DNA of 64,000 nucleotides from Mastigamoeba balamuthi (Eukaryota > Evosea > Mastigamoebida > Mastigamoebidae). Below, piece after piece: positions 1 through 10,033 of the stretch. The translations under genes were made by a program, and so were the position numbers. The stretch is from contig CACRSC010000134.1 in NCBI GenBank assembly GCA_902651635.1, forward strand, positions 170,826 through 234,825, written 5' to 3'. The first letter of the stretch is position 1. Every line of letters starts with the position of its first letter. The notes beneath the pieces were generated by a model that saw only the letters and a list, made by a program, of their open reading frames with translations, ran no database searches and was not told the origin of the DNA.

Positions 1-97
1 GACAGAGAGGCAGGCTGAGTTCGCGCTGGCCGTGCACGTGCACCAGTACGTGAACCACATCGCTGCCGTGTGGGTGTTTGTTGCTGCGCTGCACTGA
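1..97 (+). CDS. 3' end of an upstream gene (partial)
   Basis: One frame is open from the left edge and stops at a TGA at 95-97. The roughly 31 visible residues are rich in hydrophobic and aromatic residues. The coding call rests only on this open frame and on the short gap (about 110 bp) before the next gene, which is normal spacing for this window. I do not recognise the family. It could also be non-coding. Confidence 0.35.
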   Translation, partial: TERQAEFALAVHVHQYVNHIAAVWVFVAALH

Positions 98-208
98 GGA
101 GATAACGGTATCCCAAGGAGGAATCAGAAATCTAGATATTCCGGGGTGGAAAGTATCTGCGCTCGACAGGACACTGTTCTTTCTGCAGCCCAGTCACCGG
201 CACGCGTT

Positions 209-1581
209 ATGGGGCACTCGCACTCCAAGACTTCCAAGGCTTCGTCGCCCGGCGGATCCGAGGCCGCCGCGCCTGCCGCGTCTTCTGCGCCCGCCGCCGC
301 GTCGGCGCTCGCAGCTTCTGCAAAGGTTCAGATCCCCGCCCCTTCGTGTTGCACGTGGGGTTGGAAACCACCAGTGCCCTCCTCCATGGCGTGTGTGCCT
401 GCTGCTGCAGCGCTGCTTGGGCGATTTTGAGGATCGCTGAGCCGCGTCCCCTCCCTCACCCTTTCTCAGAAACCGAGGCCCCCGCTGGTGGGCGAGTCGA
501 CGCTGGCGACGGACGAGGAGATGGAGTGGTTGTGGCACGAGATCGGTGACGGCCTGGCCGGCGGCTGCTCTGAGGTGCCGCTGTACTCGCGGATGCCCAA
601 GTCCAACGTCGCGGCCATCATGGAGAAGCCCAAATGTGCGCTCGCCCCCTGCGGTTCCACTTTGTCCTCACGCGTGCGGCAACGCAGCGCCCTCGACTTC
701 GCCTGCCCCCGAGGCTGCTGCGGCGGCGGCGTCTGCGTCGCCCACGCCCCCGCCGCCGGAGGAGAGCGAGGAGGCCAAGGGGAATAAGTGCTGGAGGCTG
801 CTGTACGCGAGCGAGAGGAACGGGCGGAGCTTCATGCGACTGCGCCAGGCCGTGGTCGCCGAGGGACGCTGCATCGTCCTCGTCACCGACGCTTCCCACA
901 AGGCCCTCTTCGGCGGGCTCGTCGACACTCTGCTCGAGAGTTCCTCTGTTCGATTGTTCTGCACATGGTCATTGCTGTGTTCTCATGATGGCAAACCCCC
1001 AGAGGTTCTACGGGTCGTCGGACACGTGCGTGTTCAGCCTCAGGCCCAACAAGGCGCTGTACAAGACGACGGGCTACAACGAGAACTACCAGTTCTTTAA
1101 CCACAAGGTGCACGGGGACATGTCTAAGGAGGGCGAGTCGTTCTACGGCCTTGCCATGGGTGGCCAGCTCAACTTCTTTGCGTGGGCATTTGACGAGAAC
1201 CTGGAGCACTGCTCGTGCAAGGCACATCCTCCGTCTTTTTCAGTCTTTTCCGGGTCTCTGACATTTCTTCAGGGATACCCGAAGAACTCGACGTACGGAT
1301 GCCCGCCGCTGGCCGGGGGGCCCCAGGGAGGCGACTTCGCTCTCGGCGACGTGGAGGTATGGTGCGTGGAGGACCCGCCCAGGGAGCAGCACATCCTCAG
1401 CCTGCTCGTGCGCAAGCGCAAGGCTGCCGGTGAAGCCGTTCTTGGGGAGGGCTCTGCCATCGACAGGGAGCTCATGTCGATGGCCGGCCACCAGTTCTAC
1501 TCGGAGCAGCTTGTGGAGCCCACTGCATCCGGAAAGAAGGAAGACGAGGTGCCTCCGAAGTGCTCCGAACTACGCGGATGA
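209..1581 (+). CDS. TLDc-domain protein with a myristoylation-type N-terminus
   Basis: The ATG at 209 opens MGHSHSKTSKA, which fits an N-myristoylation signal (Gly2, Ser at position 5-6) and is followed by a low-complexity Ala/Ser stretch. Introns are inferred at 326-469, 636-687, 940-1002 and 1215-1272, and the frame is continuous across them. The C-terminal half is a TLDc domain: CWRLLYASERNGRSFMRL, then an FGG element, RFYGSSDTCVFSLRP, and the closing GDFALGDVEVWCVED. TLDc proteins such as Oxr1 and mEAK7 bind the V-ATPase, and mEAK7 is a myristoylated lysosomal member, so a membrane-anchored V-ATPase or stress role is inferred. About 70 residues without a clear domain follow TLDc. No EF-hand is evident in the N-terminal part. 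The stop is at 1579-1581. Confidence 0.8.
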
Positions 1582-1736
1582 GATTCAAAGCAAAGATAGG
1601 TGCATTCAAGTCTCAAAAATCGACCGCAGAGCGGAGAGCTTTGCGGTATCTGACTCGCCGCTCCTTATCGCGGCAGAAGCGAGCAAGTACGTGCGCTCCA
1701 GTGCCGTGTCCTTGCTGACGACCCCTGTAACGCCCC

Positions 1737-3004
1737 TCAGTAATGGCACATTCGGTCACGGAACTCACGAGCCACGACGGAAGCGAGCTTGCTGTTGTCG
1801 ATTACGCCTGCTTGGAAGCACGCCGAGGCGACTCCGAGTATCTCCAGCCACCCCACTTCGCCTGCGGCAGCAGTCCTGTCCGAGCGCCTCGGGCTTGGTT
1901 CCGACGGAGTTGGCTTGGGGACCGGGATGGGGGCCGGGGAGCGGCCGTCGCCGGAGTAGTCGCTGTCGGTCATTTCGTCGTCGTACCACATCTGCCCCTC
2001 CGGGGGCTTCTCCGACTTGGCCCCGTACACGGACCTGTACTGCTGGCAGGTCCTGCAGTGCGCCGCCTTCAGCTGGGGTGTCGCGAAATCCCTTCCACAC
2101 AAGCACGTGTAGGGGTTCCGGTCTCCCAGCTGGCGTCAGGTCTGCCGTTAACATGCAAGGTATTGCATATTCGGATGTTCGGACATCTGCGTCTTTGGGC
2201 GTCGGTCCGAACGTCCTGCTGCCGCGGTGGCACCTCCAGTTCCTCTGGTAGCTACTCGCGGCATGACCACGTGTCAAACGGTATTCGCGTATGCTTTGTT
2301 CGCACCATCTCGAGCACAGTGCCCCGTACTTCGGGAAGGACAGCGGGACCATGACCTTGAACTGCCCGACGTGGTCTGCTTGGATGAACTTAGATCGGAT
2401 CGGTACTGACGCCAAATACCATCGATGATCGGGTGCCCTGCGAACCGCGGGCACATTGGCTTCCCGCATGAGGCGCAACGTTTCGCGACTAAGGTCACGC
2501 CCACAGTGGGCGCTGCAGCCTGCTGCAACGGCGCCGGAGTCACGCGCGGGTCCACTGGTCCCTGGGCACGTGGGGTTGTGGGCGGGGGCGCCTTGGGGCC
2601 GCAGAGCTCTGCCAGCCTCTGCGACCCCAGCTCAACCTCGTCGTCGAGGGTGTCATTCGGCATCACAGCTGAAACACACACTCAGAACAGCAAACCAACC
2701 CAAGCACAGCTATCGAATACCGGGGGCGACCGGTGATGAAACCCCGGTGGACGGGTCCATGGCCCGCGGGGGCAGGCGTATCATCGACGGGGCGACAGAT
2801 TCCCAGTTCCTGGAAACGTGACCTATCACGTCCTCCCACTGGAAAAACTGCAGTGAGCCGCGTCCGTGTCAATTGACGGGCGCGCACCTTGGAGAACACC
2901 GTGCCGTTGGGGTCCCTCCAGAACGTCTTCATGTCCGTGCTCCAGTCGTGGCCCAGGGTCCACTGCTCGCCGTTGTGGACCACCAGCAGGACGCTGTCGT
3001 TCAT
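1737..3004 (-). CDS. Cysteine-rich zinc-finger-like protein of unknown function
   Basis: Exon 1 (3004 to about 2890) reads MNDSVLLVVHNGEQWTLG and ends at a GTGCGC splice site. A second exon (about 2840-2730, WEDVIGHVSRNWE) joins in frame to a third that contains a possible zinc motif, CASCGKPMC. The last exon holds CLCGRDF...HCRTC, a C2HC-like finger, then an acidic Ser/Asp patch and a Pro-rich stretch, and stops at 1737. The join around 2400-2440 is unresolved: the frame shifts there, and the only intron I find would be about 31 nt. I do not recognise the family. Nucleic-acid or protein binding through zinc fingers is only an inference from the Cys/His spacing. The promoter lies between this gene and the 3' end of the next minus-strand gene. 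Confidence 0.5.
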
Positions 3005-3111
3005 CTGTCGGATCCTCAGGAATTAGGAGTCTGAACTAAAGTGACGCAACGCAGGCAAAAGGGTGTGACAAGGAAATTTCTGGGATCTGTGTTCCAGATA
3101 TCCTGCGCCGC

Positions 3112-3851
3112 CTAGTCTACGAAAAAGAACGTGTTGTTGGAGATCCCCAGCTCAGCGAGCGTTCGGTCCATGTCGGTGTCCGCGAACTTGCGCTTGTTGC
3201 TGCCGCCGTACTCGCCGGTGGCGATCGAGAGCTTGTGCGGCGCCATGCCCGACCTCAGGCCGAGGTAGCGCCGCATGTCCTTGAGCGTCTCGTCCGGCGA
3301 CAGCAGGAACAGCATCAGCGTCTCGCCGCTGTTGGTGACGCGCAGCCCCGTCATCCTCGCGAACAGCACGAGCGGGTAGAGCTCCAGCCTCGGACTGTTG
3401 AGCGCCCCGTGCGGAACGAACAGCCGAACGACAGGAGGACCTCCACCGTACCTGCAAGTGCTCAGCACACCGAATGCCGTCGGGTATGCCCTTACACGGC
3501 CTGCAGGTAGCGCCACACCGACACGGGGACCCCGAAGACGTCGCGCCCCTCAGCGAGACCCGGCGTCAGAACCCCGTTTTCCTGTTCACCGAGCGGGTCT
3601 CAGCACGGTACCGTGATGACCGGGGGGGAAGGGAGGCGCTCGGGTACGGCGATTATGGAGGTGTTGTCGATGGGGCCTGGCCGGGGGACGTCCTGCGGTG
3701 CGCCCGACGGGTAGCCGGTGTAGGCGCACCAGTGGTTCCACCACTGGGCGCAGACGAGCACACAGACCTGGTCGATGCGCACGGTGAAGGCGCGCACGAG
3801 GGACTGGACGCTCTCCCGCTCCACGGCACGTCGCGCCTCAGCTTCTGCCAT
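3112..3851 (-). CDS. Stand-alone DUSP-ubiquitin-like domain protein
   Basis: The start at 3851 (MAEAEARRAVERES) is followed by a DUSP domain: QWWNHWCAYTG, then the hallmark PGPIDNTS, then GVPVSVWRYLQAV joined to YGGGPPVVRLFVPHG. After it comes a ubiquitin-like segment of about 75 residues beginning near YPLVLFARM and ending ISNNTFFFVD at the stop (3112-3114). Two introns are inferred inside DUSP: one with a GTACCC donor and about 66 nt long, one with a GTAAGG donor and about 44 nt long. The DUSP-UBL pair is the N-terminal module of USP15/USP4-type deubiquitinases, but no catalytic Cys or His box follows within the gene. It may act as an adaptor or regulator. An in-frame start further upstream (about 3980) is possible. 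Confidence 0.8.
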
Positions 3852-4041
3852 GGATTCGCAACCTGTCGCACGGGCACTCAGGTTGATACACAGCTGTGTT
3901 GTGCGGGAGATACCTTTTTTGCTCCCGATTAAGACCGAATATCTCACAAGATTCAAAACATGAATCAACTGAATCTCATGCACCCCAACGGTGCTTTTGG
4001 CGCCAAAGAGGTTCCGGTTTATTACATATAAGTATTGCCAT

Positions 4042-7000
4042 CTAGTTGGTCACTGCCCAGACTTCGACGTCCGCCACGGTGAAGTACTCGCCGTCCCTCG
4101 ACTCGGTCAGCACGCCTCCCTCGTAAGAGCGCCGGAGGCATCTGCTGCTTGCGTTCCTGTCCGCGTTGCTGGCCACGTGCAGGTCGTACCCGCGTATCCC
4201 GAACGACGGCCCGTACAGCGAGTGGCAGTGCAGCGCGTACTGCGGGCTCGTGCACACGCACACGCGCCTGTCGGTCAGGTTGAAGACGAATGCCTGCGGG
4301 TCGTTCACGTAGTTTCCAGACTTCCACGCCGCGTGGGCGTAGCCTCCAAAGACGCCTTGTGGTTGTGCTCAGACCCTTTCAGTGTCAGGAGGAGGAGGAC
4401 GTACGGTTCTCTGTGTCACGGACGAGGGTTATTGTCGGGCCGCAGTCATCGCAGTTCTTGTGGAACGCGATGCCCTGGAACCCGTCGCGGCTGCCCCGCC
4501 ACAGGCAGGTCCACGCCGAGGGCATCTGCTTCTCCGTGGCCGCGTAGTACCAGCTGACCATCTCGGCTTGCCGTTCGTCTCCCAGCAGCACGGTGGACCC
4601 GGGGAACAGCGCAGCCAGGGAGTGCGTCAACATCGTTGCTGCTCACAGGCGTTCAGAACAGCAGAGGCGCGCACAGGCTCACCGTCAGCGAGATTCTTGT
4701 CGGACAGGGTCGCTCCCGAGAGATTGGTGCCGTTCAGGTGCGCATCACTAAGGTCGGCATCTCGCAAATCCATATCGGACAGGTCGACATTGCTCAGGTC
4801 GGTTCCCTTGAAGCAGGTCCCTGCGCCAAAGGTGGTCACCCGCTTGTCGCGTTGCGGTCTCGATTGCGCACCCACAAGGTTGCATCCAGATAGATGGGAG
4901 CCGGACAGGTTGGCGCCGCTAAAGTCGACAAAGCTGAGGTCGAACCCCGAGAAGTCCCTGTTGCTCAAGTCTGTGTTGGCGATCTTGGCTCCCGCGATGA
5001 CGGCGCCATTCAGGCATACTCCCGACATAATGGAGCCGCTCAAGTCCGCCTGCGAGAGGTCCAATCCCGACATATCCACACCAGAGAGGTTCGAGTCCTT
5101 GAGGACGACAGACTTGAGGCAGCAGCCTGTAATTCTCGTTCAGATGAGGTTCCTAAGTCAGGAGGTGTACCAGTGAAGGAGGAGCCGGAGAGGTCGGCAC
5201 CGGTGAGGACTGTGCCGATGAGCTTCGAGCCATTGAAGTCGGCGTTGGAGAGGTTGCAGCCCGACAGGTTTGCCAATGTGAGGCAGCAGTTACGGAGCTT
5301 CAGTCCGTGAAGATCTCTGCCGGAGAGGTTGACTTGGCTCAGGTCAGAGTCCTCAAGGTTCTGCGGCAGCTCCTCCCCGAGCAGCGCCCCAGCGAGCGTC
5401 GCGCCTCTGCGCCCAATGCGTCGTAAGTGAACTCGCTCGCTCGCCCAGAGAACACTGCGAGCACTATCGGTGTACCTGAAGTCGGCGTCGTGGACGATGG
5501 TGTTCCTCAGGTCGGTTTGTGTCAGGTCCATTCCGCGGAGAACCATTCCCGTGAGGTCCGCGCCCTCGAGGGTGGCCTTCCTCAGCACCGTGTTCTGCCC
5601 CACGATGGCTTTGCAGAGGGCCACCTTGTTCATTCTCGCCCCCTCGAGGGTCGCTCCGATAAGAGACGTTCCTACGAGGTCCGCGCTGCGCAGGTCCGCG
5701 CCGCTGAGGTCAACGCCGTCGAGGTTGAGGCACTTCAGGCAGCTCTGGAACGAGAGGTTGGCGCCCTTGAGGACTGTCGTGCTGTCCAATTTGGCGTCGG
5801 TAAGGACTGCGTTCTGGAGGTTGGCATTCTCGAGGACGGCCCCTGTGAGCTTCGCCCCCCGCAAGTTCGTGCCGCTGAGGTCCGAGCCCGTCAGGTCGAC
5901 CCCGCGGAGGTCGCGCTCCGACAGGTCTGCCCCACGGAGCACGCAGCCGCGCATGCCCTCGGCCGGCAGCTGCGCGCCGTCGAGGATTGCGGAGCGCAGG
6001 TCCACGTCGTCCATGATGGCGCCTGCCAGCACAGAGCAGCGCAGGTCGGCGCCCGCCAACGAACAGCGACTGAGCGTTACCAGCTTGACCATCTCGGACG
6101 TCGCAAGGGCCTCCGCGGCGCCGCGGCTGACGACGGTCGCGGAGCCCGAGCAGACAGCGAAATTGACCATCAGCGTGCGCTCGAAGTTGCAGTCGCGGAC
6201 CTCGCACGCGTCCATGCGCGCCCTGACCATGTCGACGCCGGAGCCGAATACGACGCCCGTGAGCTCGGAGCTGCGCCAGAACGACCCCGCCAGGCACGAG
6301 CAGTCGAACGAGACGTTCTGCAGCTTGCAGCCGTCGAACAGCGCTGACCGCAGCGCGCAGCTGGAGAAGACGCTGTTCCTGCAGGACCACCCGAACGGGA
6401 TCCTGACCATGCGCATGTCGGCCTTGCTGACGCGGCAGCTTACCATGCCGGCCCGCGGCAGCGTCGCGCAGCGCAGGTCGCACGACACGAGCTCTACGTC
6501 GGACCACTGGCCCCAGTGCTTCATGTCCGCGCCGGCCAGGCGGCACTCGACCAGCCGCGTCCCGGGGCCGAAGTCGACCCACTCGTCGCCGCCCGCCGCG
6601 CGGGGCTCCACGAGCGAGGTCTTCCTGTCCTCGGGCATCCCCGACGTGGGCAGCGGCGCGCCGAAGTTGCAGGCGGTGAGCGTCGTGCCCGTGAACGAGA
6701 CGCGCGAGAGCCTGCAGGAGCTGAAGTCGCAGTCGCGGAGGTCGCAGTCGCGGAAGAACCACGAGCGCATCTCGCCCTCGCACTCGGCAAAGCGCACGCA
6801 GCACGACTTGAGCTCGACGCCGCAGCAGGCCTCTGGGGACGCCGGCAGGTGCTGGAGCGCGGGGCCCAGCCCGGCGACCTCCTCGAGCCTGGCGCCCGCG
6901 AGGTCCGCGACCGAGACCGAGACGACGGCCTCGAGGACCGTGCGGCGCATGGTGGCCTTGCGCAGCACGACGCCGTCCATCCTGCAGCCGCGCAGCACAG

Positions 7001-7877
7001 TGTCCTCGAGCAGGCACCCCACGAAGCTGGCGCCCGTCAGGTCCGCCCCCGTCAGGTCCGCGTCTGTCAGGTCCGAGCCGTCGAACACGCAGCCATAGAG
7101 CGCCAGCCCCGCGAGCCTCGCCTTGCGCAGCGAGCACCCGGCCAGCCTCGCGCCGTCGATCGAGGCGACCCGCGTCATGTCCGCCCCCCCGAGGTCGTGC
7201 CCGCTCAGGTCGCACCCCCTCAGCGCCACGCCGTCCCACGGCGCCTCCTCTTCGCGAGAACGAAAATGAAAACGTCACGGGTGGCGTAAGGGTGATGTGG
7301 CGTGACGTGGCGCACCGAGCAGGGTGATGAGGGTGCCCGAGAGGCAGCAGCCCTCGAGCGACTTGGCGGCGACGTCTGTCAGGACGAACCCGCGCAGGTC
7401 GGCGCCCGCAAAGTCGGCCCCCCTGACGTCGGCCGCCGCCATGTCCGCGCCGCGCAGGTCGGCCCCGCGGAGCCTCGCCCCGCGCAGGTCGCAGCGGGCG
7501 AGGTCGGCGCGCGCCAGTACGGCGCCGTCCTGCGCGCGGAGCCCGCGGAGGTCGAGCTGCCGCAGGCGGGCGCCGGGCATGTAGAGGCCGCCCCGCTCGG
7601 GCGCCGCCGCGACGCGGACCTCGTGCTCGTCGGCGTCGTTGAGCAGCGGGGCCAGCGCGGGCTCGGCGGGGACGAGCGCCGCGGCGAGGTACGAGCGCGC
7701 GATGGCGTCGGTGGCGGCCGAGCGCGGGGCGAGGTCGGCGGCGGTCAGCCTGGGGAGGCCGTCGAACGCGGCGCCCGCAGAGAGCAGCGCGGCCGCGGCC
7801 GACGTGAAGTCGCGGCCCAGGACGAGGTCGCGGACGGGCTGGGCCAGGGGCTGGGCGGTGGCAGCGGGCGTGGCCAT
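4042..7877 (-). CDS. Pentapeptide-repeat / TLDc fusion protein
   Basis: One gene of roughly 1,150 residues. Exon 1 (7877 to about 7321) gives about 100 alpha-helical, Ala-rich residues and then pentapeptide repeats of the A(D/N)LXX type (ARADLARCDLRGARLRGADL). Repeats continue through the long exon below 7250 and the shorter ones to about 4670, interrupted by introns at about 5480-5410, 5175-5130 and 4880-4830; each intron restores repeat register when removed. A GTGAGC donor near 4695 and GCAG acceptor near 4650 join the last repeats (LSDKNLAD) in frame to ATMLTHSLAAL, which leads into a TLDc domain: WTCLWRGSRDGFQGIAFH, VFGGYAHAAWKSG, DPQAFVFNLTD, GEYFTVADVEVWAV, stop at 4042. Pentapeptide repeats fold as a right-handed beta-helix, and TLDc domains contact the V-ATPase. 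The role of the fusion is unknown. Confidence 0.82.
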
Positions 7878-8168
7878 GCGTGGTGTGCGTGTGGTGTTGC
7901 GATGTGGGGCGGATCGCGTTGCATGGCGGGCGCTGATGGAGGCCGGGGGTGACTCAGGGAAAACGGGTCGTGACGTCGACTGCGCAGATATTTCCCTCCG
8001 CCTGGGGGGTGCAATGGTCTTCGCCGAACAGCCGGGGGCGCGTCTATTCTCCGACCGGCGCGACGATCAAGTGGTCCCCTGGTGATGTCAGGAAATCAGG
8101 GCGGCCTCTAAGTACGGAGATTGCATTCAGTTTACAAGAAAACCAGAAGCAATTTACTGTCGGGTCCA
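7878..8168. promoter_or_regulatory. Divergent intergenic region (pentapeptide-TLDc / sirtuin)
   Basis: This is a 291-bp gap between two genes reading outwards, so both promoters should lie here. It contains CAGATATTTCCC at 7984-7995, one of the recurring GATAT elements found upstream of many genes in this window, and AT-richer sequence around 8090-8160. I see no TATA box and no coding frame. Confidence 0.4.
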
Positions 8169-9839
8169 ATGTCCGTAGAGTCCTCCGCATTCTTCAGCAG
8201 GCGCGAGGCTGCCCACGGAGTCCTCTGCGCCGCAGAGCAGTGGCCACTCCCGGCCCTTGTCTCTGAGTGCAGCAAGCCGGCACGTGCGGACCAGGGCAAC
8301 ACGCGTCCGTCCCACGAGTTCTGCGACTCTGACGCAGGTACTCGGTTCTCGACGTTGCTCATTGCCTAAACGCCGCTCTCCCCCCTCGTGGTCTCCAGTG
8401 CTACGCGCGAAGGTGAAGGTGGTTGCGGATCTGATGACCAAGGCCAAGAAATGCGTGGCGTACTGCGGGGCAGGGCTCAGCACTGCCAGCGGCATTGCCG
8501 ACTACGCGACCAACCCGGAGCACACCATCTCCACAGCGACCACGAGGGTAAACAACCCGTATGACGCCAAGCCCACGAGGGCGCACGGCGTCCTGGCAGC
8601 GCTCCACAGGGCGGGCTTCGTCGCCGAGTGCGTGCAGCAGAACCACGACGGGCTGCCACAGAAGGCTGGGTTCCCCCAGGAGGCTGTGAACGAGGTGCGC
8701 TCACTGGGCAGAAGACAAGTGCTTGACTGACACGGCGCTGCGATGCGATGCAGATTCACGGGTCGTGGTACGATCCGTCGAACCCGGTGGTGCAGTTCAA
8801 CGGCAGCCTCAGGTCCGACCTGTTCCACTGGCTGTGCGAGACCGAGAGTACTTTCGACATGTGTCTCTGCTTGGGCACCTCACTGTCCCACATGGTACAC
8901 TGCCCTTCGCCGCAGTACCGCCCATCGGCCAACGTCTTGCGTCCTCAGAATGCTGACCGCGTTCCCACGACCATCGCCAACAAGTACAAGAGGAACATCG
9001 GACTCGGGACCGTGATTATCAACCTGCAGCAGACTCTGCTGGACGAGGTGTCGACAGTCCGCATCTGGGGGAAGCTCGACGACGTGTTTGTCTTACTTGC
9101 AGAGGAGCTGCATCTCGGGGACGTGTCGCCCGTGCGCCCCGTTGCACCCGAGGGCGAAGTCTTCCACGTGCCGTACAATGCCCGGGGGAAGCGCGACGAG
9201 AGCGTCCGTATGCAGCTCGACCTCCGCGAGGACGCCGAGCTCGAGGTCGTGCACAAGGGAGCCATCAACTTCGGCAAGATCGGGAAGGTGGTCGGGAGGA
9301 CGCCAGAGGGAGACATCATGATTTCGTTCAACACCCTGCGTCCCCTAGTCCTCGGCAGCTGGTGGACAATCTGTGCCACCGCCGGGTCAATCAAGCAGCT
9401 CCCCGTTGTCAATGTCGGGGCTGTCGTGTGGAACAAGGGGGACGCGTCTCCCGAGATACCCAAGCCCGTGGACCCAGCAGAGGGAGAGATCCTCGAAGTC
9501 ATTCAGTCCCACAGGGTGGCGGACGACGGCGAGCACGAATGGCGCCTGGCGTTGTCGAAGAGGAGTTGCAGGGCTGTGCGCCAGGTGCTATGGAAGCTGC
9601 CGCCGTGGTGCGGGGGTGCGGACCAGGTCAAGTCGTTTGATGCGCCCTTCGTTCTGGAGTTCAGGACCAAAGGAGAGCTCGCATTCGCGGTCGGGGCTGA
9701 CGTGATCCTCAAGACGCCGTGGAGTGGGTGCACGTTATCTGTCAGCCACCAGGTGGCCTACGACATTGGAGACGACGTGAAAACCACAGCAGTGCCCTTC
9801 ACAGAGGCCGAGAGACCCACCGAGTGTGTGATTGCGTGA
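8169..9839 (+). CDS. Sir2-family (sirtuin-like) protein without the zinc-binding cysteines
   Basis: The start is the ATG at 8169 (MSVESSAFFSRREA). Introns at about 8338-8398 and 8697-8750 restore the frame. Sirtuin motifs appear in order: the NAD loop YCGAGLSTASGIADYA, the ribose/catalytic-region QQNHDGLPQKAG, IHGSWYDPSNP carrying the His-Gly of the active site, and CLCLGTSLSHMV, equivalent to the usual GTS motif. The two CxxC pairs that normally bind zinc between the HG and GTS motifs are absent. About 250 residues after the Rossmann part do not resemble a known domain. By family it would be an NAD-dependent deacylase or ADP-ribosyltransferase. Activity is uncertain, because the loop QQNHDGL departs from the canonical TQNxDxL. 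Confidence 0.78.
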
Positions 9840-9847
9840 AATAAAAA

Positions 9848-9919
9848 TGGTCCCACCAGGTATTGATCCTGGAACCCTCGACACGTCAAGTCGATGTGAT
9901 GCCACTACACCATGAGACC
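9848..9919 (-). tRNA. tRNA gene, apparent anticodon GAC (Val)
   Basis: On the minus strand a 72-nt cloverleaf can be drawn. The acceptor is GGTCTCA/TGGGACC with discriminator A. The D-arm contains GTGTAGTGGC and fits box A. The anticodon stem is TCGAC/GTCGA with loop TTGACGT, giving anticodon GAC. The T-stem is CCAGG/CCTGG. The T-loop is ATCAATA, which lacks the usual T54. A run of five T follows immediately on the same strand (9847-9843), as expected for pol III termination. The gene lies 8 bp beyond the sirtuin stop codon on the opposite strand. Confidence 0.75.
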
Positions 9920-10033
9920 ATTGACAATAAATTGTTTTTGCATTGTTCATATAAACCGCCTGGTTCTGGGAAAGCACCCGGCTTTGCTGGGTTTTGCGTG
10001 AGGGAACCCAACAGTTTTGAAGGCGTCTCTGGA

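Noticed and set aside
5470-7098. Long plus-strand open frame opposite the pentapeptide gene
   Set aside because: It mirrors the five-residue periodicity of the minus-strand repeats. GC-rich antisense frames are often open. The minus strand has the recognisable TLDc and repeat sequence.
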